Of a stretch of 64,000 nucleotides of DNA, positions 18,979 through 27,136 are shown piece by piece; the stretch's first letter is position 1, and the number at the start of each line of letters is the position of its first letter. The notes beneath the pieces are model-generated. The model was not told the DNA's origin, made no database searches, and saw nothing but the letters and a program-made list of their open reading frames with translations. Position numbers and translations under genes: made by a program. This DNA is from Anaerotruncus sp. GTDB lineage: Bacteria > Bacillota > Clostridia > Oscillospirales > Ruminococcaceae. The stretch lies in contig JAETRV010000010.1 of the NCBI GenBank assembly GCA_021770005.1, forward strand, positions 1 to 64,000. Direction: 5' to 3'.

Positions 18979-19887
18979 TTAACTTTTTTTGCTATCCAGA
19001 TCCGAGAAGCTCAGGTAGCCGCTGCGATACTGGCGTTCCAGCGTCTGCTCATCCAGAAAAACCGCGACCTCCAAACAACCCGCCCTGATATCAATCAGAA
19101 CACCAACATTATCTGGCCCATCGTAACCGCAAGAAAAAACAGGTGTATTGATGTCGAGAAAAATCCCCCGTTTATCCAGCTTGACCGCAGTGCTGCCGCA
19201 GGAAATATTGCTCAGCTCACAGAGGGCGGATTGCAGCAGCTCATCCGGCTCTTCCAGGTCGAACAGCATCATCCTGCGGATCAGGCTGAACGACAGATTT
19301 TGGGAAAACCCAAAGACCGCTTTCCCTTTCAGGTCCCCGAGCAGCCCAATTTCAACGAAATAATCCCCCCTCTTCCCGAAATGATCGATTTCGCATAGGG
19401 TGAACTGCTCATGCGCAAAGCCTGCCATCTCTTCAAGCACATCAGCCGTCCGTTCTGCAAGCAGCCCGGTGAAATGCTGGGCCTGATGGCCTTTCGGCTT
19501 TTTTTTCGGGTCGGCAACCAGCTTCTGGTCGCTATTTGCCACATGATGGATCAACCATGCGGTCAGCGTGCCTGCCAGATATTTCGTCATCCGCTGGTCG
19601 TACCCGTTTTCGTTTAGCTTCGCCTCGTACTCCTGTATCTTTCCGGCAAATCTGCGGTGCTCCTCAATATGCTTTTCGATCTCGCTATAGCCAATTTCCC
19701 TCTGATAATCCTCCTCATCCTGAAAATGGTACACCACATAGTCTTTTAAAAAGCAAAGCGCTTTCCGGTAGATCTCTTCACCGGCTCCATCCCTTGCAGC
19801 TCTGACGAGAGCGCCTGTCATTTTAAAAAGTTTCTGATGCTGTTCATCAATCCGTTCTACACCTAGGCGGTAACTTTCTTTCCACAT
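18979..19887 (-). CDS. hemerythrin domain fused to a CheX-like phosphatase domain
   Basis: A 302-residue two-domain protein. Residues 1-125 are a bacteriohemerythrin: H17 (DEQHQKLF), H54 and E58 (YHFQDEED), H73 and H77 (HIEEH), H114/H115 and D120 (LIHHVANSD) fit its di-iron oxygen-binding site. A Lys-rich linker (about 126-140) leads to residues 145-300, where CELSNISCGSTA supplies the E224-x-x-N227 pair typical of CheC/CheX/FliY CheY-P phosphatases. The natural reading is an oxygen-sensing regulator that dephosphorylates CheY or a related response regulator. Which regulator it acts on cannot be seen here. It stands alone, convergent with the HExxH unit. Confidence 0.85.
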   Translation of the reverse strand: MWKESYRLGVERIDEQHQKLFKMTGALVRAARDGAGEEIYRKALCFLKDYVVYHFQDEEDYQREIGYSEIEKHIEEHRRFAGKIQEYEAKLNENGYDQRMTKYLAGTLTAWLIHHVANSDQKLVADPKKKPKGHQAQHFTGLLAERTADVLEEMAGFAHEQFTLCEIDHFGKRGDYFVEIGLLGDLKGKAVFGFSQNLSFSLIRRMMLFDLEEPDELLQSALCELSNISCGSTAVKLDKRGIFLDINTPVFSCGYDGPDNVGVLIDIRAGCLEVAVFLDEQTLERQYRSGYLSFSDLDSKKS

Positions 19888-19988
19888 TCCGTATTTTCCT
19901 TTACAGTCATTTTATGTGTATGGTTTTTTCGATTCTGCCGTCATCGCGAAGCGATTCGGCTGCATTATCCACCAAAACAAGAGCAAGC

Positions 19989-20056
19989 AACCACCCGCGG
20001 ATCGTTCTGGCCATAACCCCCGGTATAGTAGCCGCCTTGCGGCTATCATACCATAA
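19989..20056 (+). repeat. core-plus-hairpin repeat, copy A
   Basis: CCGCGGATCGTTCTGGCCAT AACCCC is followed by a hairpin (20022-20052, GGTATAGTAGCCGC with GCGGCTATCATACC). The same core with a hairpin of different stem sequence is at 27831-27893 and, inverted, at 32518-32573. The rest of the 19888-20275 gap has further small hairpins but no gene. Confidence 0.65.
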
Positions 20057-20275
20057 CGGCAAGCCCTGAAAAGGCTTGTATGCCGCTTGGCTGCATGAAA
20101 ATAGGCAAAGCCGATTTTGGTTATAGGGCAATAAACACAGTGCGGCGTTTTATGTGGCTCTAAATAGCGTTGCAATTTAAGCTGTGCTTATTATATCATG
20201 TTTCATATCAAGCGGCAAGTGGAAAGTATAAAATAATCCGCGAAGCCGGTGTCTTGGACGATTGCTCTGCCGGGT

Positions 20276-20569
20276 TCAGCCGTCGCAATCGTATTCTTTC
20301 ATAGCCCCCGGCAAAGCGGCCACCCGCGGATCGTCCATTTCATAGATCACATTTATCCCCTGCTTTTTCGATTTCAAAATTCCCGCTGTGCGCAGATGGC
20401 CCAAATGCTGGGAGAGTGCCGAAGCGGTAATATGGGGGGTGGACCGGTGGATCCCTCCCACAGTAAGCGGCCCCTTGGCCAAGGCGCAGAGGATTAGCAA
20501 ACGGTGCTCATTGGCCAGAATTTTAAGTAATCCTGCAATCTTCTTTGCTTTTTCCTCCGCAAATAACAT
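20276..20569 (-). CDS. ArsR-family winged-helix regulator
   Basis: A 97-residue DNA-binding repressor. It has the ArsR winged-helix pattern: KILANEHRLLILCAL in the first helices, the recognition helix around STPHITASALSQHLGHLRTAG, and the wing ILKSKKQGINVIYEMDD. No CxCxxC metal site (ELCVCDL) is present, so the signal is not a classical arsenic-type metal. It is the third gene of an operon with a ferredoxin and a NapH-like protein, and its start overlaps the preceding gene by 47 bases. A dyad over the operon promoter (21356-21388) suits autoregulation, possibly by redox or sulfur species; that is inference. Confidence 0.88.
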   Translation of the reverse strand: MLFAEEKAKKIAGLLKILANEHRLLILCALAKGPLTVGGIHRSTPHITASALSQHLGHLRTAGILKSKKQGINVIYEMDDPRVAALPGAMKEYDCDG

Positions 20570-21131
20570 CCTCTTTCTTTTGTTTCAGCTTGCAGATTCC
20601 CTGTGTCATCGTCCCCATAGGGCAGTATACACACCAAGACCGGGGGCGAAATAATACCATAGTGAGTAATCCCAAAACCGTTGAAGTCATCATTACACCG
20701 AAAAAGCCAAAGGCAAACTGGGCGATCCACGGCGAAACCATATCCACTTCCGCCCATTGCCAAGGCAGCTTGAACATCCACAGCAGCGTCACCGTTTGCC
20801 GGAGTGGTGCGCCCGAAAACACCAGATAGGTACTGCGCAGCATCAACCCAAACATGACCATAAAAAATGCCAGAAATCCACCGCGGAACCAGCGGCTGCG
20901 CAGGAAACGGGGTGGCGGCAGATTCCTCGACAGCCTGCTGCCCAGCAAGCCCATCAGCTGCCCTCGCCCGCAATACCGGTTGCAGTAAATTTTGTTTCCA
21001 CCAATCGCCGCCATCAGCAGAGGGATGAAAAAGAACAGCACCCCTAGCCAAGCAAAGAGGATGTTGCAAAGTCCCAGCACCCAATATAAAAGCTCTGCGA
21101 CCCAGAGGTAATCGTACCATTTCCGCTTCAT
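20523..21131 (-). CDS. NapH/NosR-like membrane iron-sulfur protein
   Basis: A 202-residue membrane protein with about four hydrophobic segments and two cysteine motifs, CNRYCGRGQL (after the second segment) and CVYCPMGTM (after the fourth). NapH/NosR/CcoG-type proteins use such motifs to pass electrons across the membrane; here each motif has only part of a full CxxCxxCxxxCP set. Start at 21131 (MKRKWYDYL) overlaps the ferredoxin stop by 4 bases. Predicted to work with the upstream ferredoxin in a membrane redox step; the partner reductase is not in the window. Confidence 0.75.
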   Translation of the reverse strand: MKRKWYDYLWVAELLYWVLGLCNILFAWLGVLFFFIPLLMAAIGGNKIYCNRYCGRGQLMGLLGSRLSRNLPPPRFLRSRWFRGGFLAFFMVMFGLMLRSTYLVFSGAPLRQTVTLLWMFKLPWQWAEVDMVSPWIAQFAFGFFGVMMTSTVLGLLTMVLFRPRSWCVYCPMGTMTQGICKLKQKKEDVICGGKSKEDCRIT

Positions 21132-21334
21132 TCTGCAACCCTCCGCTGCACAATGGTAATGACATCCGCCGGACAGGTTTTTGCGCATCTCCCGCATCCG
21201 ACACATGCATCGCTATCTACCCGGGCGATCACACCTGATACAATGCGAATCGCACTTTTGGGGCAAACCCGCAGACAGCTTCCGCAGGCTACACACTCCC
21301 TGCCAATCTGGGCCAGTTTCGTTGATATTGCCAT
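21128..21334 (-). CDS. 2[4Fe-4S] ferredoxin-like protein
   Basis: A 68-residue electron carrier with two complete cluster motifs, CVACGSCLRVCP and CVGCGRCAKTCP. First gene of the ferredoxin-NapH-like-ArsR operon, starting about 20 bases after AAGGAGG. The overlap with the next gene implies coupled translation. Confidence 0.92.
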   Translation of the reverse strand: MAISTKLAQIGRECVACGSCLRVCPKSAIRIVSGVIARVDSDACVGCGRCAKTCPADVITIVQRRVAE

Positions 21335-21355
21335 AATGCCTCCTTATCGTATTTA

Positions 21356-21393
21356 AGATATTTCTAATATACTATATTTTAGATATCTGTCAA
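21356..21393 (-). promoter_or_regulatory. promoter with overlapping dyad, probable ArsR operator
   Basis: On the minus strand TTGACA (21388-21393) and TATATT (21366-21371) are 16 bases apart. An imperfect 33-bp palindrome, AGATATCTAAAATATA then TATATTAGAAATATCT (21356-21388), covers the -10 box and spacer. This is the usual layout of an ArsR-family autorepressor site. Confidence 0.65.
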
Positions 21394-21437
21394 TTAGGAT
21401 TCCTTCCCGCTCTCTTCTCCCCTCGGTTAGGGGCTAT

Positions 21438-21474
21438 GAAAAAAGAGTGGCGCCCGGGAGGAATGCCACTCTTT
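21438..21474 (-). terminator. terminator of the NhaC gene
   Basis: AAGAGTGGC and GCCACTCTT pair, with TTTTTTC after the stem on the minus strand, 14 bases beyond the stop codon. Confidence 0.85.
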
Positions 21475-21487
21475 CTAATCTATAATT

Positions 21488-23020
21488 TCAGGAATTAACA
21501 GATGCCGCAGAGTATTTGTGCAGGATCACCAGCGCGAGCATCAACACCGCCACCGAACTGATTAACGTCAGCAGGACATTGGCATCGGTAAAGCCCGCTA
21601 CCAGATAACCAACCACACAACAACCAGCCACCAGAATCGAATACGTCATCTGGGTGGAAACATGCTCGATATGGTTGCAGCCCGCACCAGTGGAGGAAAG
21701 GATCGTGGTGTCCGAAATTGGGGAGCAGTGATCCCCAAACACACTCCCCGCAAGGGTTGCCGAAAGCGCGACCACCAACAGCTGGGGCGCAATCGCGACG
21801 CAGGCCGGGACAACGATCGGGATCAGGATGCCAAAGGTGCCCCACGCAGTGCCCATTGCGAACGAGAGGAATGCCGCGATCACAAAGATAATCGCTGGAA
21901 GCAGCGCACCCGGGATGCTGCTTTTTTCAACCGAGTCGCGGACAAATTCACCGGTCATGAGCAGATCGCGGCAGACGCCCGAGATGGTCCACGCAAGGAT
22001 CAGGATGATGTCCGCAGGGACCATAGATTTGACCCCTTCTCCGATGCCGCCCATGAAGTCCCGGAAACGGACAACTCCGCGCGGAACAAAGAGCAGGAAC
22101 GCCACCACCAGCGCGCCGAACCCGCCGAGCACCAGCGCCTCGGCGGCCACACAGTTGCCGAACGCTGCGCCGATCGAATGGTAAGCAGGGTCGTCGCCCC
22201 AGTAGCCGCCGTTATAAAGCATCCCGAGCACCGAGAAGATGATCAGGGCAATGACCGGGATCAGCATATCATACACCTGCCCCTTTTCAGAGACCTTCAT
22301 ACCGCTCGAGGTGTTGGTGTCGATCGCACCGAGGTCGCCCCCCTCTGCGCGCCGCTCGGCTTTCGCCATTGGGCCGAAATCAAGGCTGGTGCAGCTCAGG
22401 ACTACCACCAGGAAGATCGAAAGCAGTGCATACAGGTTATACGGGATGGTCGAGACAAACGCCGCAAGGTCGCTTTCAAATGCGCCGGTCACCTGTAGGT
22501 TGGAACCGACCGCCGCGGCCCAGCTCGAGACTGGCGCGATGATGCAGACCGGCGCTGCTGTCGCATCGATGATATAAGCCAGCTTGGCGCGCGAAACCCC
22601 ATATTTATCGGTGACCGGCTTCATTACCGTCCCGACTGTCAAGCAGTTGAAATAGTCGTCGATAAAGATGAGCGCGCCCAATGCACTGGTTGCAAGCTGT
22701 GCGCTGCGCTTGCTCTTGAGCTTCTCCGAGGCCCAGCGCCCGTATGCGCGCGAGCCGCCCGCCATCGAGACCACTACCACCAGCGCGCCCAGCAGCGCCA
22801 GAAAGAGCAGGATATTGACATCCATCCTCTGCGCCATCAGCTTAAAAGCAGTGTCCACCGTTCCCACGATCGGGTTCAGGCCGGTGCTCACCGAATAGAT
22901 CAGCGTCCCGGTCAGGATTCCGACCAGCAGCGAGGAAATCACCTCTTTGGTAATCAGCGCAAGTGTGATTGCGATTACCGGCGGCAGCAGCGAAAGGATG
23001 CCAGCATAATAAGGTTCCAT
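21488..23020 (-). CDS. nhaC: NhaC-family Na+/H+ (or related) antiporter
   Basis: A 510-residue, 11-13-segment inner-membrane transporter of the NhaC superfamily. Recognisable parts are the N-terminal LLPPVIAITLALITKEVISS, GALIFIDDYFNCLTVG, and the second half GTAWGTFGILIPIVVPACV with SVFGDHCSPISDTTILSS. Members exchange Na+ or amino-acid-type substrates, and the substrate cannot be settled from sequence alone. The ATG at 23020 is preceded by GGAGGGG; a longer upstream frame would add 40 residues without family similarity. The 120-base leader can fold (CTGCTGCCG near 23060), but I could not match a known riboswitch. Confidence 0.88.
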   Translation of the reverse strand: MEPYYAGILSLLPPVIAITLALITKEVISSLLVGILTGTLIYSVSTGLNPIVGTVDTAFKLMAQRMDVNILLFLALLGALVVVVSMAGGSRAYGRWASEKLKSKRSAQLATSALGALIFIDDYFNCLTVGTVMKPVTDKYGVSRAKLAYIIDATAAPVCIIAPVSSWAAAVGSNLQVTGAFESDLAAFVSTIPYNLYALLSIFLVVVLSCTSLDFGPMAKAERRAEGGDLGAIDTNTSSGMKVSEKGQVYDMLIPVIALIIFSVLGMLYNGGYWGDDPAYHSIGAAFGNCVAAEALVLGGFGALVVAFLLFVPRGVVRFRDFMGGIGEGVKSMVPADIILILAWTISGVCRDLLMTGEFVRDSVEKSSIPGALLPAIIFVIAAFLSFAMGTAWGTFGILIPIVVPACVAIAPQLLVVALSATLAGSVFGDHCSPISDTTILSSTGAGCNHIEHVSTQMTYSILVAGCCVVGYLVAGFTDANVLLTLISSVAVLMLALVILHKYSAASVNS

Positions 23021-23265
23021 GATTTTAACCCCTCCATTCAAGCTACTGACCGTCAAGCCGTCTGCGCGCGGCAGCAGGCTTTGGCGGTGCAGAAAAACAA
23101 CCTCTTGGTATAGAATCGCATAGAGCGCCTGAAAAGTCAACAGATTTTCGGTATTTTCTCCATTTTATGCATATTTATTCATGGAAATCCCCGAAATCCT
23201 ATCAAATTTTCCCGTTATTTTGGCCGTTCTTCCAGAAAAAAAGCAGAGCCACCCCCGCCGCACTG

Positions 23266-23294
23266 TTTACAAAACCCGTAAAAATCGTTATAAT
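23266..23294 (+). promoter_or_regulatory. promoter of the metallo-hydrolase/birA pair
   Basis: TTTACA, 17 bases, perfect TATAAT, about 80 bases before the start codon. Confidence 0.75.
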
Positions 23295-23374
23295 CGAAGT
23301 ACTCCAATGTGCGTCCGGCTGTATTGTACAGGCGGTAAACCGCCCCGAACGCCTCGGAAAGGATTGGGACAGAG

Positions 23375-24184
23375 ATGGAACGGTTAATTGTACTCGGCAC
23401 CGGGAATGCCATGTGCACCAAATGCTACAATACCTGTTTTGCGGTTGATACCGGTGAAGGGGTCCTCCTGACCGATGCCGGAGGCGGGAACGGCATCCTC
23501 GCGCGTCTGGAAACCGCCGGAATCGGCTATGGCAAGCTTCACCATATGATCGTCACCCACGAGCACTGCGACCATCTGCTCGGGGTGGTCTGGGTGGTCC
23601 GCAAAATCGCAACGCTGATGCGCAGCGGGGCCTATGACGGGGATTTCCGGATCTACTGCCATGCAGGGCTGGTCGAACCGATCCGGGCAATCTGCGGCTT
23701 CACCCTGCAAAAAAAATTCACCAGCTTGTTCGACCAGCGGATCTGGTTTGTCCCGGTGGCGGACGGCGACCTGCTCAACCTGCTCGGCTGTGAAACCATC
23801 TTCTTTGATATCCATTCGACCAAAGCCCCGCAGTTCGGGTTCGCCTGCCGCCTGCCCAGTGGGAAACGGCTCACCTGCTTGGGGGACGAGCCGTACAACC
23901 CACTTTGCGAACAGTATGTCGCTGGATGCGACTGGCTTCTGAGTGAAGCATTCTGTCTGTATGGGGAGCGGGAACGGTTCAAGCCGTACGAAAAGCACCA
24001 CAGCACAGTCAAGGATGCGTGCCAGCTCGCGGAGCGGCTCGGCGTGCCCAATCTGGTGCTCTGGCACACCGAGGATAAAAACTATGAACAACGGCAGGCG
24101 CTTTATACCGCCGAGGGAAGGATGTACTACCATGGACGGCTGTTCGTCCCCTATGACCTCGACGTCATCCGCCTGTCCGAGTGA
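23375..24184 (+). CDS. metallo-beta-lactamase-fold hydrolase (RNase Z-like)
   Basis: A 269-residue metallo-hydrolase. The fold-defining VTHEHCDHLLG gives the HxHxDH di-metal site, with GDEPYNP and a later LVLWHTEDKNYE supplying further likely ligands. The N-terminal LGTGNAMCTKCYNTCF resembles RNase Z-type enzymes, but the exosite arm is not obvious, so true tRNase activity is uncertain. It is followed 12 bases later by birA and probably shares its transcript. Confidence 0.82.
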   Translation: MERLIVLGTGNAMCTKCYNTCFAVDTGEGVLLTDAGGGNGILARLETAGIGYGKLHHMIVTHEHCDHLLGVVWVVRKIATLMRSGAYDGDFRIYCHAGLVEPIRAICGFTLQKKFTSLFDQRIWFVPVADGDLLNLLGCETIFFDIHSTKAPQFGFACRLPSGKRLTCLGDEPYNPLCEQYVAGCDWLLSEAFCLYGERERFKPYEKHHSTVKDACQLAERLGVPNLVLWHTEDKNYEQRQALYTAEGRMYYHGRLFVPYDLDVIRLSE

Positions 24185-24196
24185 TCGGGAGGTCCT

Positions 24197-25168
24197 ATGC
24201 CTGCTGCAAAACAAACCATCCTGCGCCTGCTCGAGCAGAACCGCGGCGTGTCCCTTTCGGGGGAACAGATTGCCCAAGAGCTGCATATCTCACGGGCTGC
24301 AGTCTGGAAGGCGGTCAACCAGCTCAAAAAAGAGGGATATCGGATCGAGGCTGTCCAGAACAGGGGATACCGGCTCGACCCGGACACCGACCTGCTCTCT
24401 GCCGAAAGCATCCGCGCCCGCCTTCCGTTCGACCTGCCGCTCTTTCTGGAACGGAGCCTGCCCTCGACCAACCAGACTGCAAAAAAGCTGGCCATTGACG
24501 GCGCGGCACATGGCACGACCGTCCTCGCCGGGGAGCAGACCGAGGGCCGCGGGCGGCTGGGACGCTCGTTCTTTTCCCCCGCCGGTTCCGGGCTTTATAT
24601 GAGCGTCCTGCTCCGCCCCGCGATCGGCTCGGCAGACGCGGTGCTGGTCACCATCGCGGCGGCGGTTGCGGTCTGCCAGGCGGTCGAGGAAATCACGGGG
24701 ATCCAGCTCGGGATTAAATGGGTCAACGACCTGCTGCTCGGCAAAAAGAAGGTGGGCGGCATCCTCACCGAGGGGATCACCGCGTTTGAGAGCGGCGCGG
24801 TCGAAGCGGTGGTCGTTGGGGTAGGGCTAAACCTCACCGACGCCCCCTTCCCTCCGGAGCTGAACGAGATCGCTTGTTCCCTTTTTGGCAGCGAACGTCC
24901 CAGTGTGACCCGCAACGAGCTGGCCGCTGCCATCCTGCGCCGCCTGTTCCTCTTTGCGGAGGACTTCCCTTCCCGCTCGTTCCTCGCGGAATATCGGAGA
25001 CGTTCGACCGCGCTCGGCAAACAGGTAGAAATCTTCGGCCAGGGCGCCTCCCCGTGCACCGCGCTCGCCGTTTCGATCGCGGACGACGGCGGGTTGATTG
25101 TCCGCTATCCGGATGGCCGGGAGGAGACACTGCGGTCGGGCGAAATCAGCATCCGCCCACTTGCATAA
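24197..25168 (+). CDS. birA: bifunctional biotin ligase/biotin operon repressor BirA
   Basis: A 323-residue enzyme that activates biotin as biotinyl-AMP and attaches it to carboxylase carrier domains. An N-terminal winged helix (LSGEQIAQELHISRAAVWKA, residues about 15-35) indicates DNA binding. The catalytic part has EGRGRLGRSFFSP (the adenylate-binding loop), the GLYMSVLLRP strand, and IKWVNDLLLGKKKVGGILTE. A short SH3-like C-terminal domain follows (about 270-323). The full length matches class II BirA, so it can probably also regulate biotin genes, none of which are seen here. Confidence 0.95.
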   Translation: MPAAKQTILRLLEQNRGVSLSGEQIAQELHISRAAVWKAVNQLKKEGYRIEAVQNRGYRLDPDTDLLSAESIRARLPFDLPLFLERSLPSTNQTAKKLAIDGAAHGTTVLAGEQTEGRGRLGRSFFSPAGSGLYMSVLLRPAIGSADAVLVTIAAAVAVCQAVEEITGIQLGIKWVNDLLLGKKKVGGILTEGITAFESGAVEAVVVGVGLNLTDAPFPPELNEIACSLFGSERPSVTRNELAAAILRRLFLFAEDFPSRSFLAEYRRRSTALGKQVEIFGQGASPCTALAVSIADDGGLIVRYPDGREETLRSGEISIRPLA

Positions 25169-25203
25169 AGTTGCGGAAAGATTCCGGATCTGAGCGGTAT
25201 TTC

Positions 25204-25232
25204 TTGACAAAACCGCCGATTTGTACTAATCT
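25204..25232 (+). promoter_or_regulatory. promoter of the [FeFe] hydrogenase gene
   Basis: TTGACA, 17 bases, TAATCT, about 85 bases before the ATG. Confidence 0.7.
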
Positions 25233-25317
25233 TCCATTGAGGTGTTCTTTATGCTTCCTGGCCGGCGCAAACTACCGGCCGTACATCAAAAAACTGTCTG
25301 GAAATGAGGTAGACTGT

Positions 25318-26823
25318 ATGAGAGGTATCTATTCTTCTGTCACCGACATCCGGCGCAAGGTCTTTACCGAGGTTGCGCGCCTTGCCTACGAGGGCGGGGA
25401 TTATTCCCGCATCGAAGAGCTACCTTATAAAATCCTGCCCGGGGAGGTCGCCGGTTACCGGGATTCGATCTTTCTGGAGCGGGCGATCATCGGTGAACGC
25501 CTGCGTCTGGCCATTGGGCTGCCGCTGCGCCCGGTGGATGAACACGCCCCCCTTTCTCAGGGGATCGACGAGAGCGCAATCGCTGAAAAGTATTATGATC
25601 CGCCGCTGATTAATATCATCAAATTCGCCTGCAATGCCTGCCCCGATAAAAAATTCCATGTGACCGATGCCTGCCAGGGCTGTCTGGAAAACCCCTGCAA
25701 AGAGGTCTGCCCGAAAGGTGCCATCTCGATCCAACACGGCAAATCGGTGATCGACCAGTCCAAGTGTGTCAAATGCGGCCGCTGCAAGGATGTCTGCCCA
25801 TACGGGGCAATCCTCAAGTTCGAGCGCCCCTGTGCCAAGGCCTGCGGCATGGATGCTATTGGCTCGGACGAACATGGCCGCGCCACCATCAACTATGACA
25901 AGTGCGTCTCCTGTGGGATGTGCCTGGTCAACTGCCCGTTCGGCGCAATCGCGGACAAGGGGCAAATCTTCCAGCTCATCCAGTCGATCAAGAAGGGGGA
26001 CCGGGTCATTGCGATCGTTGCGCCCGCGTTCCTCGGGCAGCTCGGGCCCGACCTCACCCCTGAAAAGTTCAACAGCGCGATGAAGCAGCTCGGGTTCGAT
26101 AGCGTAGTCGAGGTTGCGATCGGCGCTGACCTGTGTACCATCGAGGAAGCCAAGGATTTCATGCGCGCCGTCCCCAACGAGCAGCCGTTTATGGCGACTT
26201 CCTGCTGCCCGTCCTGGTCGGTCATGGCGAAGAAGCTGTTCCCTGATCTCGCGCCTTACATCTCCATGGCGCTGACCCCGATGGTCCTGACCGCCCGTCT
26301 GCAAAAGAAGGAGCACAAAAACTGCAAGGTCGCCTTTATCGGCCCCTGCTCCGCCAAAAAGCTGGAGGCAAGCCGACGCACCATCCGCAGCGACGTTGAT
26401 TTTGTGTTGACCTTCGAGGAGCTGATGGGGATGGTGGTCGCCAAAGGGGTAGACTTCAAATCCTGTGAGGCGAACAAGCCGCTGATCGAGGCAACCGGCG
26501 CCGGACGTGGGTTTGCGGTGAGCGGTGGGGTCGCCCAAGCGGTTGCCGACGCGGTCAAGCGTCTCGATCCCAGCCGGGAGGTCAAGATCGCTTCTGCACA
26601 GGGCTTGCAGGAGTGCAAAAAGATGCTCATGCTCGCCAAGGCCGGAAAATACAACGGCTACCTGTTGGAAGGGATGGGCTGCCCGGGCGGATGTGTCGCC
26701 GGTGCGGGTACCCTCCAGCCGACTGCAAAATCTTCCGCGGCAATCGCCAAATACAAAAAGGACGCCGAGCTTCAGAATGCGCTCGACTCCAAATACGAGA
26801 TCACCCTCACCCTGCTGGATTGA
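25318..26823 (+). CDS. monomeric [FeFe] hydrogenase (group B-like)
   Basis: A 501-residue iron-sulfur protein. An N-terminal helical part (1-100) leads to a Cys-rich segment (CNACPD, CQGCLENPCKEVCP) and two further cluster motifs, CVKCGRCKDVCP (150-161) and CVSCGMCLVNCP (196-207). The H-cluster domain has L1 TSCCPSW (294-300), L2 PCSAKK (343-348) and L3 GMGCPGGC (452-459), so all four H-cluster cysteines and the proton-transfer Cys (C296) are present. Predicted to evolve or oxidise H2 with ferredoxin in the cytoplasm. ATG at 25318 is the first one in a frame that is open upstream. Single gene with its own promoter and terminator. Confidence 0.88.
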   Translation: MRGIYSSVTDIRRKVFTEVARLAYEGGDYSRIEELPYKILPGEVAGYRDSIFLERAIIGERLRLAIGLPLRPVDEHAPLSQGIDESAIAEKYYDPPLINIIKFACNACPDKKFHVTDACQGCLENPCKEVCPKGAISIQHGKSVIDQSKCVKCGRCKDVCPYGAILKFERPCAKACGMDAIGSDEHGRATINYDKCVSCGMCLVNCPFGAIADKGQIFQLIQSIKKGDRVIAIVAPAFLGQLGPDLTPEKFNSAMKQLGFDSVVEVAIGADLCTIEEAKDFMRAVPNEQPFMATSCCPSWSVMAKKLFPDLAPYISMALTPMVLTARLQKKEHKNCKVAFIGPCSAKKLEASRRTIRSDVDFVLTFEELMGMVVAKGVDFKSCEANKPLIEATGAGRGFAVSGGVAQAVADAVKRLDPSREVKIASAQGLQECKKMLMLAKAGKYNGYLLEGMGCPGGCVAGAGTLQPTAKSSAAIAKYKKDAELQNALDSKYEITLTLLD

Positions 26824-26847
26824 ACCAGCTTGAAACAGAAGCTGTGT

Positions 26848-26883
26848 GGAGTGGTGCAGCGAACGCTGTGCCACTCCGTTTTT
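26848..26883 (+). terminator. hydrogenase terminator
   Basis: GGAGTGG pairs with CCACTCC, followed by GTTTTTA, 25 bases after the stop. Confidence 0.8.
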
Positions 26884-26889
26884 ATGCTG

Positions 26890-26918
26890 CAAAAAGGGCG
26901 GAACAACTGCTCCGCCCT
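26890..26918 (-). terminator. terminator of the rubrerythrin/67-aa unit
   Basis: GGGCGGA and TCCGCCC pair around ACAACTGC (plus strand as read), with a T run on the minus strand. Confidence 0.8.
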
Positions 26919-26929
26919 CAAAAATCATG

Positions 26930-27133
26930 TTACTTTTTAAAGAAGCTGCCAATCGCATCTAAACTAATCTTTGCCTTAATCCCATCGGCAATCTGGTTGA
27001 GCTGCTCCTCCGGGAGATCAACCCCCAGAAGCTTTTCTACTGTGGCAACAGGCTCTTTCATAAAGCTGTCCCGCAGCTCCTTGTCGTTTTTAATTTTATC
27101 GATCAGCTCTTCTATGCTCTTCTTAATATCCAT
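26930..27133 (-). CDS. 67-residue leader-peptide-like small protein
   Basis: A 67-residue, highly charged, probably helical protein starting MDIKKSIEELIDKIKNDKEL, with the phrase EPVATVEKLLGVDLPEEQLN and a basic IGSFFKK end. The spacing of DPx-xLLGVDLPEEQ-type residues recalls Nif11/nitrile-hydratase-type leader peptides, though no modification enzyme or core peptide is nearby. I know unnamed clostridial homologues of this type. It begins 3 bases after the rubrerythrin stop without a strong ribosome site, so it is likely translated by coupling. Confidence 0.75.
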   Translation of the reverse strand: MDIKKSIEELIDKIKNDKELRDSFMKEPVATVEKLLGVDLPEEQLNQIADGIKAKISLDAIGSFFKK

Positions 27134-27136
27134 GGC

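Noticed and set aside
20310-20335. CACCCGCGGATCGTCCAT inside arsR, like the repeat core
   Set aside because: Short match within a conserved coding region and without the hairpin, so probably chance.
23020-23140. possible riboswitch before nhaC
   Set aside because: Hairpins can be drawn, but I could not match a lysine or sodium/lithium type riboswitch core; kept only as a remark in the gene entry.
25420-26958. 512-residue frame on the minus strand opposite the hydrogenase gene
   Set aside because: It lies across the coding strand of a clear hydrogenase and is a reading-frame shadow.
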